NCBI GenBank assembly: GCA_011037195.1
Contig: JAAEAF010014381.1
Coordinates: 32,410 to 96,409 of the forward strand
Origin: Triatoma infestans
Lineage: Eukaryota > Arthropoda > Insecta > Hemiptera > Reduviidae
Direction of reading: 5' to 3'
DNA length: 64,000 bases
A program made the position numbers and the translations under genes. The first letter of the stretch is position 1, and every line of letters begins with the position of its first letter. Positions 10,723 through 21,425 of this stretch are shown one piece after another. The notes under the pieces were generated by a model. It saw nothing but the letters and a program-made list of their open reading frames with translations, was not told the origin of the DNA and made no database searches.

Positions 10723-11080
10723 ATGCGAAAATTCACAACGGAACTGCGAGCAAAAATATCTTACGTTTTATTTAAAAAGTCAAATCCATTCTTAACTCAA
10801 CGACTAATATCGGCAAGACATTTTCATGTAAGAAATAGTCTCTCAAAATCAACGATTCGTCACTTGACTCAAGGTTTCCTGGAGCAAGGTCCTGTTTAGA
10901 CTTGCCACGATATGGTAGACCACGACATGGCTAACCATGGAAGCAAACATCGAACGTGTACGGCAGCGTGTCGAAGAAGAAGTAGGAACAATCAAACTGC
11001 AGTTGTTCTGGTCAGATTGATGTTCTTCAGACGTCATTGCAGCGAATTTAATCTTTATCCTTACAAAATTCAATTGGTAC
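10723..11080 (+). pseudogene. Mariner-like transposase of DUF4817 type, N-terminal part
   Basis: The frame opens at the ATG at 10723 (MRKFTTELRAKISYV) and continues FHVRNSLSKSTIRHL then TQGFLEQGPV before a stop at 10897. This is the helix-turn-helix pattern of DUF4817 proteins. In shifted frames NIERVRQRVEEEV follows, and near 11040-11075 NLYPYKIQLVQELK, close to the conserved LxPYKxQLVQEL of this transposase group. The catalytic half is absent here; a C-terminal half of the same type lies at 36990-37250. Several frameshifts and stops make it non-functional. Confidence 0.65.
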
Positions 11081-11089
11081 AGGAATTAA

Positions 11090-12190
11090 AATCAATCTTT
11101 AATCCCTTCGTGACTTATGGAACCCTATAATGTAACCTAATGAGCATGACATTGTATAGCGGAACATTGCGGGGAAAATATACTTAGACTTCTGTCTAAA
11201 CTGAAAATATAGTTACTTTAAGTGTGCATTGCAATAATAATTTGAAATGCAAAAGTCCATGTAGTAATCAGTTAAAAATAAACTGCATGCCCTGCCAGAT
11301 CTGCACTTGTTGGAAATGAGGCTAATTTTGATTCAGGGTCAAAACAAGAGTATCTTATTTGTAAAGCAAGCGGAGTCATCCCTAATATTCTATTTTTTTT
11401 AGAAATCTATCTGGTTGTAAAAGATACGTAAATAAGTACATATCATATTTTGGCAATATGGCGTTTAACTGCTACGGTTTTAAGTTAGGCTTGGAATAAT
11501 GCCATGAATTTACCCAACTTTCGTTATTTTTTAATGAATTAATTACTTATTTCTAAGGATGTTGAAGAAAGAAAAGGGAAAGCAAGATTTAGTGCACCAC
11601 CTAGAAAGCTAGGATTTACGCCTAGAAAGGTACGTTCAATTGCTCGTTGTGTGGTTATCAGTAATTTTATTATTGCTTTATTTAAGTGGCCATTTTTGAG
11701 ACATCCGTAGGTGTCATTCAGTGATGGAATGACACAAGCGTCCAAGACTTCAGTCTTCAGTTTATGGCCATTAAACTCTTGAAAACACTTCGACCATGCG
11801 GTTTCATTCTCCGGCTAACATTTTTCTTAATATTGTCTTTAAATGAAATCAGCTGACACCACAAAATTATTTCTTGAACCAAATTAAGCTTTGTTTCCTC
11901 TAATGATGAGATCTCTTTATCTCCATTGAGTCATCAAGACTGATTTATCTAAATTCATTATTAAACTTGCCTCCCAAATCATTAATATCTGTAGAATTCT
12001 GAAAGTCAACAAGAATGAACAACTGTTAAAACGTTAGCTTTATTAATTCTATAGAGTACAAACTAGAAAGAATAAACTCAAAAAACCTTGTTCAACATAA
12101 GAACGCAATTTTAGGTGCACTCTTTTCCATGAAGCTTGGAATTCTAGCAATGTCCTAGAATGTTCCTTAATGTTTTACTTTTGGTAGAAC
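11090..12190. other. No gene recognised
   Basis: AT-rich sequence. A 68-codon minus-strand frame at 11539-11745 resembles nothing I know and is not treated as a gene. Confidence 0.5.
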
Positions 12191-12193
12191 TGT

Positions 12194-12686
12194 TGTAGTG
12201 GAAGAAAGAAATGAAAGAAAATAATAGTTTTGAAAAATAATTTAGAATATTTTATAGTTTGAAAAATAGAATTTTGTTAATATTTTAAATGTATCTTAGT
12301 GCAGTGAAAAGAGTCAGGTACTATAATTTAAGATCATTACTATAAAGAGACAAAGGCAAAAGAATCCGTTAAACTAATACAATGCCACTTGACCAACTGT
12401 TTTGTAAGAGAAGGCATTCTATCGGACAGTCTGCATTCTGCTTTCAAAGCCAGAACACTTGCTTCAGGAATCGCTCTCTAAAAATCAGTGCCACCTTAAG
12501 TTAATTTAATCAGATAAATACTTAATTTCATAAACATAATAGTTGTGATATTGCACAATATTTAAATATCTTTTCAAGATAATATATTTTATTTAATCTA
12601 CCAGTGTTTTCTTAATTATTCTTATTACTTCACTCTCTTAAAACTTTCAAACACAAGCCCTTTTACTAAACAGCTCGTGCTACACA
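12194..12686 (+). mobile_element. LTR-like element D, copy 1
   Basis: Starts TGTAGTGGAAGAA and ends near CGTGCTACACA. The same ends and interior (gagtcaggtact, agacagtctgcattctgc-like, gcttcaggaatcgctctct) occur at 46031-46492 and 60171-60696. TG...CA ends, about 500 bp and no open frame suggest a solo LTR. No target duplication is evident, so another non-coding element is possible. Confidence 0.5.
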
Positions 12687-12840
12687 AGCTACCAGCACAC
12701 AAACACACAACATCGCCAACCAATTTCAAACTGTACACTTGCTGAGAACAGCACTTTAGTAGAAAGCTCTAGCACTTTAGTATCCCAGAATTCTACAGCC
12801 ATCAATTTTTTATAGAGAGAAAATGACAATGAAAGACCCC

Positions 12841-12841
<1 letters not shown>

Positions 12842-12888
<47 letters not shown>

Positions 12889-12896
12889 CATATATA
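12842..12896. repeat. (TG)n(TA)n microsatellite
   Basis: A tgtgtg run passes into tatata and catatata. It is not flanked by recognisable element sequence. Confidence 0.9.
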
Positions 12897-13740
12897 GTTA
12901 GTATGCGAAGTTGTTGACATAATTTGAAAGAAACATTCCTCTCAATTAGTGAAATTAAAAGAGTGCAAGAAATATAAACAAGAAAAAACTGAATTGGTTA
13001 GTTCTTTTATATAAAAAACAGAGCTTGTAAAACATCCTACAGAAGTAAAGGAAGGGGGGAGAAAAAATTACAAAACATAAAAACAAAAATATGGTGCAAG
13101 AAAACAGAATTTAGAGACAGCTGATTTACTCAGAGTTAATAATTATTGCAAAGCATTGCGAATTTACGGTATATTTGAGACTATACATAAAAAAACAATG
13201 ATGTTGCCTTTGTTTTCATTCTTTATTTTTAGCTGTCATTTTAATGCTTAGGTTACATTGCTAAGAAAAGTTTAACAATATTTGCTAAGATTAAATTTTT
13301 GTCTTATTGAAAAGGAAGTATAAGTGTTTCCATGAGATTAACTACCAATTTCTTGAATGTAAATTTTGTGTTTCCCTTAGTAGAAAAAGTAAACTATGAT
13401 GACCTTCTCAGGTCCAAACGTTTCACGGATAATAAAGCGAGAAAATTTTGTGTGAAACACCTACTCGACTTTACTTTCACGAGTTTCTATGAACATGGTA
13501 TACAAACTTTCACACTTAATATACGTACAATCCTATCATCACTTTTATTTTGAACATTTTTTTCAGCATTAATAGATTATTAGGATGTGGACTGAAAAGT
13601 CTTGAGGGATGATATGTTGGAGGGTGTTCTATCAATTGTCGTTTTTAGTTTAGGTTCGTTCACCTACATATGTTTAATAAAAGTTAGTAAAAATTCTGAG
13701 TTTGAATTTAATTTATCGATAACAACGTTGTACACATAGC
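12897..13740. other. No gene recognised
   Basis: AT-rich. A 73-codon plus frame at 13332-13553 shows no known motif and no matching splice or start context that I can defend. Confidence 0.4.
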
Positions 13741-13747
13741 TTAAGAG

Positions 13748-13950
13748 GGAAGGGATTAGCTCCACTAGTCCAGCACACTGGACACGTACGCGGAGTTCCC
13801 GGTTTTCAAGTCCAGCTGTGCTGCTCTTAGGAGTTTTCTCTTCCCAGGAGCCACTACAGCTCACTGTCCGGTATTGGACAGTGTTGTCTGTAACGAGAGA
13901 ACCACGGCACCGGAGACCGACCGGCATTGCACTGAACCCATAAACTGAAA
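13748..13950 (+). repeat. SINE-A copy 3, diverged
   Basis: The head 'gggaagggattagctc' is followed by an altered D-arm, 'gttttcaagtccagctgtg' (damaged box B) and the shared body (ccactacagctcactg, ggacagtgttgtctgtaacg). The poly-A tail is lost. Confidence 0.8.
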
Positions 13951-13959
13951 AACCTATTC

Positions 13960-14498
13960 TGTAAAATTACACTTCCTATTACAAAAATTTCCTTCAAATT
14001 AGGAATTCTAGCCTTGCTTCAAGAGTATATTAATAATATATATAGGTGCCCAGGACCATATATATATATATATATATATTGTACTGTAAAGTGGCATTTC
14101 AGAGAAAACCATAATGCTACGGTTCCCTAGAATCCAAGAAACGAATTTTTTTTCAGGGAAATTTAACTTTTTTTTTTACTGGTCCAAAAATAAAAGTAAT
14201 AGGTAAAATTATGTTTGTAGATAGTATATACAAAGTTTTTTAAGAAAATTGTTGAAGCCGTTTTCAAGAAAATTGCGTAAAACTGAATAAAAACCATTCA
14301 GTAAAGTCTGATTTCCAGGTTGAAGGATACTGCCCGAAACTTTCGTGTCAGCAGATGCGGTGATAGTATCTAAACGGAATACCAAGTTTAAGCTTCATGA
14401 GATTTTTTTTTGGTTTTGAGATATTTCGTTCACACGCACACATACTCAGACCATTTGCTAAAAACTATTTTTACCTACTCAAGAGACTTCGAAACATG
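13960..14498 (-). repeat. CCGGAAGT-repeat variant, left part
   Basis: Shared with the copies at 27380 and 57255: 'tctaaacggaatacca', 'gatgcggtgatagtatc' and 'accatttgctaaaaact'. It continues after the family 1 retrotransposon at 16092-16160 (gaaaactcaatttcgaaaac, then the hairpin end near 16130). A diverged subfamily. Confidence 0.65.
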
Positions 14499-14511
14499 TA
14501 ATTCCAGTGAA

Positions 14512-15110
14512 GGACTTGCCCATAAACCCCCACAAAGCCATAATAGTTCCTTTCACAATGCGCCACAAGTTGGATGGCCTTTGGCCTCCATTACTTGGGC
14601 ACACCCCGATTCCATTTGCGACGGAGGCTAAGTACCTTGGCGTTTCTTTCGACCGAAGACTCACTTGGAATCAACACATTGACAAAATTTCTCACAGAGC
14701 CGATGCGTCATTTAATTGATGCAGACGGCTTTGTGTAAGAAACTAGGGGGCTTGCGCCCAAGTCTGTCACTATGGATCTACACCAGGATCATCAGACCCA
14801 TGGTTACATATGGGTCGGTAGTTTGGTGGACCAAAACGTTGCAGAAGAGGGCGGAGGAAAGGCTCGGTGGGATCCAAAGGCGAGCATGCCTTGGTTCCAC
14901 GGGGGCCATGAAGACCACCCCGACTGCGGCGTTGGAAGTCCTCCTCAATCTGCCACCATTACACATTCTCGTTCTAGGCGAAGCCAGAATGGGAATACAT
15001 AGGCTCCTGCAGGGGCCGCCTCCCATCACCTCTAGGCATGATCGTAATAACCAGAGGTTGATTGAGGAAATCAAGGCGGACTATCTTCTGGGGATGCAAC
15101 GGACAGGATG
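14512..15110 (+). pseudogene. Reverse transcriptase thumb region, family 1
   Basis: The first frame reads LPINPHKAIIVPFT, then AKYLGVSFDRRLTWNQHI, the post-palm KYLGVxLDxxLTW motif of non-LTR polymerases. After a frameshift near 14716 it continues TRIIRPMVTYGSVVWW, AEERLGGIQRRACLGSTGAM, TTPTAALEVLLNLPPL and ARMGIHRL. That order (YxxIxRPxxxYGxxVWW, IQRxAC, TTPTAALExLLxLPPL) is typical of RNase H-bearing non-LTR elements. The catalytic YADD box lies upstream of the truncation point and is absent. Confidence 0.85.
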
Positions 15111-15203
15111 GTTCCTAAGCATTTCTTCGAAAGGAACTTCCATATTGTCATACCGAGCAGAGGCGAATGAGGCTGCGACCCACCCCTGTTCGGTAACTCG
15201 ATC

Positions 15204-15960
15204 TGGTATACAGATGGATCCAAAACTCCGACTGGGGTCGGAGCTGGGGTCTACGGGGGCAGGCCTAAAGTTAAAATTAAGGCCAGCCTAGGGAAGTACG
15301 CCACGGTCTTTCAGGCTGAAGTCGTGGCGTTACAACTCTGCGCTAGGATTATAAGGCAAAGGATAGTGGTAGAAGAGTGGCCATATACTCGACAGTCAGG
15401 CAGCCCTGAAGGCACTTTCCTCACACCAATAGTCTCAAGACTGGTGTGGGACTGCCTACTTGCCCTCACCGAGGTGGGTACTCGGAATAAACTGACACTC
15501 GCCTGGGTGCCGGGACATGCGGGGTTCCTGGGCAATGAGAGGGCGGATGCCCTAGCGAGGGAGGGCTCGCAGGATACCTTTATAGGCCCCGAACCCTTCT
15601 GCGGCTTGTCCAGGAGCCTCATTCAAACTTCTATCAGGGGGTGGATAGAAGATCAGCGTCTGCGTTGGTGGGAGGGAACACCAGGACAGAGGCAGGCAAA
15701 GCTCTTCATTAAAAGACATTTGCCTAAATTTGCTAAAGACCTACTGAGCCAGACCCGAAGGGATACTATCAGGGCATTGTAGGCTGAATAGACACATGCA
15801 CCACCTACAACTTGCGGATAGTGCAGTATGCCGATTCTGCAAGGTAGAGGAGGAGACCCCCGGCGCACATCCTTTTAGTGCGCCGGCCAGGCGAGGATTA
15901 GGTTTCTTCAATTGGGGACGGGCAATCCCGAAGCTGAAAGCTTCATGACGGAGTCGCTCT
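15204..15960 (+). pseudogene. RNase H and Cys/His tail, family 1
   Basis: RNase H starts at 15204 with WYTDGSKTPTGVGAGVYGG (Asp), then KYATVFQAEVVALQLC (Glu). The third block is displaced by a frameshift: DSQAALKAL is encoded near 15391-15417 in another frame. Then LTLAWVPGHAGFLGNERADA follows, including the final Asp. The frame runs on to a stop at 15781, after which HMHHLQLADSAVCRFC and VEEETP encode the Cys/His tail. At least two single-base shifts disrupt it. Confidence 0.85.
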
Positions 15961-16091
15961 CAGCTTTGCTAGGATTGATTAGGAGGGCAAAGCTGGGGGC
16001 TGTTCTGTAACTTAAGGGGATCCACAATAGACCTCAATTTGTAGGTCGCAGTGGAATGAGGCTCACCCCCCCCGCTTCTAATTCCAGTGAA

Positions 16092-16160
16092 AACTCAATT
16101 TCGAAAACTTGAAACGATCTCAATCTTCCTCTCTTACTAGGAAGTAACAGAAAGTAATAT
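16092..16160 (-). repeat. CCGGAAGT-repeat variant, right part
   Basis: Continuation of 13960-14498 beyond the inserted element: 'aactcaatttcgaaaac', 'gatctcaatcttcctc' and a damaged terminal hairpin (cttactaggaagtaac). Confidence 0.65.
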
Positions 16161-16167
16161 ATTGTAT

Positions 16168-16260
16168 GTAAAGTAAAGCCTATATAGTGTAAGTACTCGT
16201 AAATGCCAATTTTTTTTTTCAGGCGGGCTTAACGCCCAAACTACCAAATTAGGTGTCGAA
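16168..16260 (-). repeat. SINE-B 3' fragment
   Basis: Shares 'aggcgggcttaacg', 'ccaaattaggtgtcg' and the agtaaag end with the SINE-B copy at 8940-9140. The tRNA-like head is missing. Confidence 0.7.
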
Positions 16261-16607
16261 ATAATATATTGTTTTTGTAATAATTGAATACACGCTTGGA
16301 TGAATAAGGGGGTGTGTCCAATAATATTAGGGCACCGTGTATATATATGCATCTAACTTTTTCGTCTCACTGCGTAGCATATGTAACTACTGTCTAACAA
16401 CTTTACCATATATTATAATAATAATTTTTTTCTTGAAGATTGATGATATTTTCTACCGTCAAAAGAATTATTAGCAAGTTATTTTTGAAAGCTTCTTTCT
16501 TTTATGAAAAAAATTTCGTGTTATAACCTACATTACCTAATATCTTTGAATGTTCTAAAAGAATATGAAGGAAATTTCAAAGTAACATTACTTTGTATTA
16601 GTGATAT

Positions 16608-16705
16608 TATGCATGATAGCCTGTTTTTTTTTTTTGGTCATCGACCGGTTTCTCTGATGCTTTCCAGCTGTGCGGAACCAACCATAACAATTATTTTGCA
16701 ATATT
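16608..16705. repeat. Partial relative of the foldback at 21890
   Basis: 'gatagcctg', 'ggtcatcgaccggttt', 'tctctgatgctttccagct' and 'gcggaacca' also occur in the right arm and flank of the foldback at 21890-22185. The arm-loop structure is not complete here. Confidence 0.55.
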
Positions 16706-17174
16706 TCTCTTAGCAAACATTTGTCTGTCTGTATCGTAAGTCAAATTTACGTTATTCACGATACAGTTAATTTAATTGTTACAATTTTCTCATAATAAAA
16801 TTTTGGTGTAAAATACTCACATGACTTTTACTTGATGCAACGTTTCAATGGAAAACTTTCTTCGAAATTATGATTATAAAATTTTAAATTAGGCTTGCCA
16901 TTAAAAAAAGGTGGTCGGGATAATCATGTATAATCAAGTGTAACTATGTGGCATACTCTCTAACTCCACTAATAAAGCTTATATTGGAGTTTAAATTTTA
17001 ATCAAACTGACAGGTTCCCAAGAATCCTCTCCCGCACCAAAAAACGACTTTTTTTTTTTTTATAGAAAAATGTTATAAATAAAAGTGATAGATATATAAT
17101 TGTGCAGTTAGCATTAAAAAATTTATTGGAAATCACTATGGCTATTGTTGAATATGTGGATGGATCCGCAATGC

Positions 17175-17458
17175 TGGATAACATCTGGTATTTTATCCGC
17201 CGTAGCATGTAATTTTATTTTCTTCCTGAACAGTTTTGGATTTTCATCCACAGCAAATCCACCAAGTTCGTGTAGAGAGTTCACTTCAACGTAATGTTTC
17301 TGTTACGTGTTACTCACACTTATTGGTTATATATAATTATGTGGGGAGGTTATAAGGTTATGTTACTATGTGTATGCGAATAATGGTAAAATGGAATTAT
17401 TGTAATTTATGATTACACATTTAGACAAATATTGTATAATAAATTTGTTTTGTATTTT
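17175..17458. repeat. A-repeat, copy 1
   Basis: Begins 'ataacatctggtatttt' and contains 'ttcgtgtagagagttcac', 'gttacgtgttactcaca' and 'gttataaggttatgttact'. It is repeated at 18082-18361 and, inverted, at 20108-20470. Confidence 0.8.
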
Positions 17459-17983
17459 GGGAATGAAGAGGTGGATAGGTTTGCCAAATTGGGTGCCTCT
17501 CTCCCTTTCATTGGTCCAGAGCCTGCTGTTGGTGTGTCTTCTGACACATGTTTGTCGGGCTTTCAGACGTGGATGACCTCACAGCACTCATCCTTATGGA
17601 TGAGTGCAGTGGGTTGTCGGCAGTCTAAAATGCTCATTGGGGGCCCGGACGGAGCTTTGAGTATTGGGGTCCGATGTCTTTCACGGACCTCCTTCAGGTA
17701 TCTGGTTGGATTCCTCACTGGGCATTGTGGTTTAAGGAGACATCTCTATATAATGGGACTTGTGCCTGACCCCTTTTGTAGAGTTTGTGAAACTGAGGAA
17801 GAAACACCCATGCATCTGATGACGAACTGTTTGGGTTGTGAGGAGATTAGGTTTAGGAACTTCGGCCGGAATAGGATGTCGGTAGAGGATCTTAAGCTGT
17901 GTCCTTTTAAGGTTTTGGTCCGATTTGTTCGGTCTGTTGTGAAACTTAGATGGTTGAAACCTGGGCCTGGATTTTCATTCTAG
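17459..17983 (+). pseudogene. RNase H end and Cys/His tail, family 2
   Basis: The frame reads GNEEVDRFAKLGASLPFIG (last RNase H motif with its Asp), PEPAVGVSSDTCL, then SFRYLVGFLTGHCGLRRHLY, PDPFCRVCETEEETPMHLM and TNCLGCEEIRFRNFG. The LTGHxxLxxHL and CxxC...H...C pattern is the C-terminal zinc-binding region of RNase H non-LTR proteins. It is open to the stop at 17981, so this fragment is one of the better preserved. The start lies within the domain. Confidence 0.85.
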
Positions 17984-18081
17984 TCCCAGTGGTTGTTATT
18001 CTTTAGGGGTAGCTATATGGGCCCTGGGGGGCTTTGGATAGCGTAGGGTTTTGCCCTCCCCTTTTGCGAATAATAATAATA
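17459..18081 (+). mobile_element. Non-LTR retrotransposon, family 2, plus copy
   Basis: A 5'-truncated copy beginning in the last part of RNase H and ending in a 3' UTR (ggggtagctatatgggcc, tagcgtagggttttgcc) and an (ATA)n tail at 18068-18081. It sits inside the A-repeat and shares coding and UTR sequence with 7849-9225. Confidence 0.85.
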
Positions 18082-18600
18082 ATAACATCTGGTATTTTAT
18101 CCGCCGTAGCATGCAATTTTATTTTCTTCCTGAACAGTTTCGAATTTTCATTCAGAGCAAATTCACCAAGTTCGTGTAGAGAGTTCACTTCAACGTAATG
18201 TTTCTGTTACGTGTTACTCACAGTTGTTGGTTGTATATAATTATGTGGGGATGTTATAAGGTTATGTTACTATGTATATGCGAATAATGGTAAAAAGGAA
18301 TTATTGTAATTTATGATTAGACCTTAGAAAAATAGTGTATAATAAATTTGTTTTGTATTTTGGGAATGAGGAGGTGGATAGGTTTGCCAAATTGGGTGCC
18401 TCTCTCCCTTTCATTGGTCCAGAGCCTGGTAAAATGGAATTATTGTAAGTTATGATTAGACATTAGAAAAATAGTGTATATAAATTTGTTTGTATTTTGC
18501 AAAATACGCCACAATTAAATTTTTAACAGTGTTGTAAAGTATGCTCAGTGTATTATCAAGTTTTTTATTAGAGTGGGGGTGGGGATATTATTCTTCATAG
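18082..18600. repeat. A-repeat, copy 2, with retroelement stub
   Basis: 18082-18361 repeats 17175-17458. Then 68 bp (18361-18428) repeat the first bases of the family 2 insertion, ending at 'ggtccagagcctg'. The A-repeat then restarts with 'gtaaaatggaattattgtaa' and passes through 'tattttgcaaaatacgcc', which appears to be the unoccupied insertion point. This shows a local tandem duplication made after the retroelement inserted, with a later deletion of most of its second copy. Confidence 0.75.
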
Positions 18601-19038
18601 TATACTAATGAATAGATAAGTTTTGAAGAAAGATGCGATGCAAAGTTGTATGGACAGTCAAAAGCTTGTACAAGTAATATATAAATGTGAAATACAAGCA
18701 GGGTTAATACAAGAAATTATGTAAGTAAATTGATATGTAAGAAGCTTGGCAGCAAACGGCAAATTGGAAAAGACGTTAAAATAAATATTAGAGGAAATCA
18801 AATGTATTCGTTTTTATTTATCATACTTGTTTTTACATGATTATTAATTTATGTTTAAATTATAGTAAGAATATGTTTAGAGAGATAAGGTGACATTTGT
18901 CAAGAATAGGGTACGGTAGGAGAATTAAAAAGCATCATGCAAATAATCTGTATTTTAATCCGGGAAATAAGAAAATTTGGTTCCACAGGTTAGAATTTAA
19001 TAAGAGGTTCATGGATCATGCAACATTTTTTTTTTATT
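18601..19038. other. No gene recognised
   Basis: AT-rich DNA between the A-repeat and the next CCGGAAGT copy; no repeat or coding signal identified. Confidence 0.5.
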
Positions 19039-20065
19039 ACTTTCTCTTACTACTAGTCACTTTCTCTTACTCCCAGTAAGAGGAAGTATTGTAATCGTGT
19101 CAAATTTCCGATATCGAGTTTTCACCGGAAATGTCCGTTTTGAGGTCCCCTGAATCCAAAATGTGGTTTTTAGCAAATGGTCTCTGTGTGTGTGTCCGTA
19201 TGTGTGTGTGTATGTATGTATGTGAACAGCATAGCTCAAAAACGAAAAACCGTAGAAAGATCAAACTTAATATTCCGTTCAAGTATCACCGTGGGATCTG
19301 ACACTACGTTATCTGTAAAAATTCCTCAACCGGAAGTACCACTTTACTAGTTGGATTTTTTAGTTTTTTGCGATTTTCTCAAAAATCCCTCCGACGATTT
19401 TCTTTAAACTTTAAACATCAACCACACATACAATGAGCTATAACTTTTATTAGAAACATTTCTCCGGGAAAATGCATTGAAGGGTACTTTTTAAGGAGGG
19501 GTGGGGTTAGTTTTTCATCTAAAGTGCTATTTCAGTTTATTAGACAATTCTGCCATATAAATAATGTTAATTAGAATTAAATGTGTTGTTGAAATTACGA
19601 GTTTGAAAAAAATCGGATAGCCGGAAGTGCGTTTACTTTACCACTTTACTAAATAAGTTATTCACTTTTTCGCAATTTTCTAAAAAATGACTGCGACGAT
19701 ATTTTTGAAAGTTGCATATAAACTAAACATTCAAAGATCTACAACTTTTATCTAAAACATTTCTTTGGGAAATTTCTTTTAAGAGCACTTTTAGGGGAGG
19801 GGTGGGATTAGATTTTCATCAAAGTGCTATCCTAGTTATTATACAATTCTATCATCCAAACATAATTAGTTAGAAATAAATAGATGGCTGAAATTCCGAG
19901 TTTCAAGAAAATTAGTAAACCGGAAGTGCGCTTTTACTGATCAGTTTTTTCAGTTTTAGACGAATTTCGTTAAATTTGGTACACAAACTATAAAATTTGT
20001 CAATTCTCATTTTTGAAATGTCTAAGGAGAAAGTTTGTATGCGATGTTTGAACACCAATTTTTTT
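19039..20065 (+). repeat. CCGGAAGT repeat, most complete copy
   Basis: Begins with a hairpin-like stretch (actttctcttactcccagtaagaggaag, given as its two arms actttctcttact and agtaagaggaag). Then come 'ttttcaccggaaatgtccg', a TG tract and 'aaaaacgaaaaaccg'. CCGGAAGT starts at 19330, 19621 and 19920, giving spacings of 291 and 299 bp. Each module runs 'ccactttact', 'cgattttctcaaaaa', a ctacaacttttat-like stretch, 'aaacatttct', 'gggcacttttgggg'-like, 'aaagtgctatt', 'gaaattccgagttt'. It ends near 20065. Confidence 0.8.
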
Positions 20066-20107
20066 GTATTAAGTAACAGGATACTCCTGAAAACAACTTA
20101 CGTGCCC

Positions 20108-20470
20108 CCCCCCCACCCTAATACAATAACTTGATAAGACACTAGCATACTTTACAACACTATTAAAAATTTAATTATGGAGTATTCTGCAAAACAGTAA
20201 ACAAATTTATTATACACTATTTTTCTAATGTCTAATCATAACTTACAATAATTCCATTTTGCCATTAATCACATTATAGGGTTGATAAGGGTTATAGTTA
20301 TAAGGTTGTGCTACTACACGTAGTAACATAACCTTGTAACATCCCCACAAAAGTTATATACAACCAACAAGTGTGAGTAACAAGTAACAGAAACATTACG
20401 TTGAAGTGAAGTCTCTACACGAACTTGGTTAATATGCTCTGGATGAAAATCCGAAACTTATTCTGTACAA
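20108..20470 (-). repeat. A-repeat, inverted copy
   Basis: The reverse complement of this segment matches 18130-18570: 'gttacttgttactcacact', 'ttgttggttgtatataac', 'gataaatttg'-type junctions and 'agtgttgtaaagtatgc'. It carries no retroelement at the occupied site of copy 1; here the site reads 'ttttgcagaatactcc' on the minus strand. Confidence 0.75.
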
Positions 20471-20691
20471 TCGCAATTCCTATTAACGAATTTTTTTCAA
20501 CGATGGAATTGTAGCAATGCTTTTAATGAATAGTTGGTTAGATAGGTGGCGGCAGAATATACAATATACTACAGTGGTACCTTATAGACAAACTAAATGT
20601 TAATCCCAGGAATACTTTAAAAATCAGTTTTTGTGTGAAAAAATATTTGCGCGACTAAAATTAGGTATATTTATTTATGGGCGTAGATAGA

Positions 20692-21043
20692 TGTAATAGA
20701 ATCCGAAGAGAGGCACCTCAAGAAGAGAGAGAGAGAAAACCACAAAACTGAAAGCCTCACTCACTACTTAGGCCAGACTAGAGTGGGAGATTCTGTTTAA
20801 ATACAGCTGAGCTTCGCCCTACAGGGAATAGTCTTTAGAACAGTTTATACAGCAGTTACAACGCGTCAGCAACCAACAACTACCTCTCTCTTTACACACT
20901 CTAAATCTCTCACTACAATTTTTTCTATAATCGTGTAAAGCGCAGGCAGTTTGTGTTATTTTCTCATTATGCAGTGTTCAACATTATTTCCAGTTTATTT
21001 TTCTCATAAACTCAATTCTCTCCTTTTCTTACCCATTATAACA
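20692..21043 (+). mobile_element. LTR-E, solo LTR-like copy 2
   Basis: Runs from TGTAATAGAATCC to CCCATTATAACA, giving TG...CA ends. Shared blocks are 'taggccagactagagtggga', 'tttaaatacagctgagc', 'gtgtaaagcgcaggcag' and 'gcagtgttcaaca'. No internal region follows; CCGGAAGT-related sequence begins at once at 21050. Confidence 0.65.
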
Positions 21044-21049
21044 GAAGAC

Positions 21050-21135
21050 AAAGTTTAAAGAAAATCGTTTTCGGGAAATCTGAAAAAAAAAAATTCAATA
21101 AAGTTGACGAATTTTGCACGATACTTGCCGTGATA
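21050..21135 (-). repeat. CCGGAAGT-repeat variant fragment
   Basis: Contains 'tttaaagaaaatcgttttc', 'attcaataaagttgacg' and 'agatgcggtggtatg', a block order found in the 13960 and 27380 variants. Confidence 0.5.
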
Positions 21136-21425
21136 GATGCGGTGGTATGCAAATGAGAAAATACGTGTATAGTGGTAATCAAATGTGAAAGAACTGTAAT
21201 GATCTTAAAAAAAGGCATAATAAACTTTACCTTAAGGGGTGTAAAACACATTTATTGGAAGGGTTCATTGCTGCTGAAGGGATATGTCCATCTGCCACCT
21301 CTATTATTACGGTTACAAATTATCAAAAACGTAAAGTTAGAAACTCTTGTCCTGTTAAATCAAGTTTTTAGTTCTAATTTTTTGTTAGTGTTCAAAATCA
21401 CAGATAACAATTTTTTTAGAATAGA

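Larger units (their letters stand above)
14499..16091 (+). mobile_element. Non-LTR retrotransposon, family 1, with target duplication
   Basis: The direct repeat taattccagtgaa occurs at 14499-14511 and 16079-16091, bounding a 1567-bp insertion at 14512-16078. The insertion contains the end of a reverse transcriptase, RNase H, a Cys/His tail and a short 3' UTR. It is more GC-rich than its surroundings. The 3' end lacks a clear simple tail, whereas the related copy at 27585 ends in (TAATC)n. Truncation at the 5' end during insertion removed the endonuclease and most of the polymerase. Confidence 0.85.

Noticed and set aside
17175..20470. CRISPR-like or bacterial repeat array
   Set aside because: The repeats are long, few, partly inverted and interrupted by retroelements; the DNA is plainly eukaryotic.
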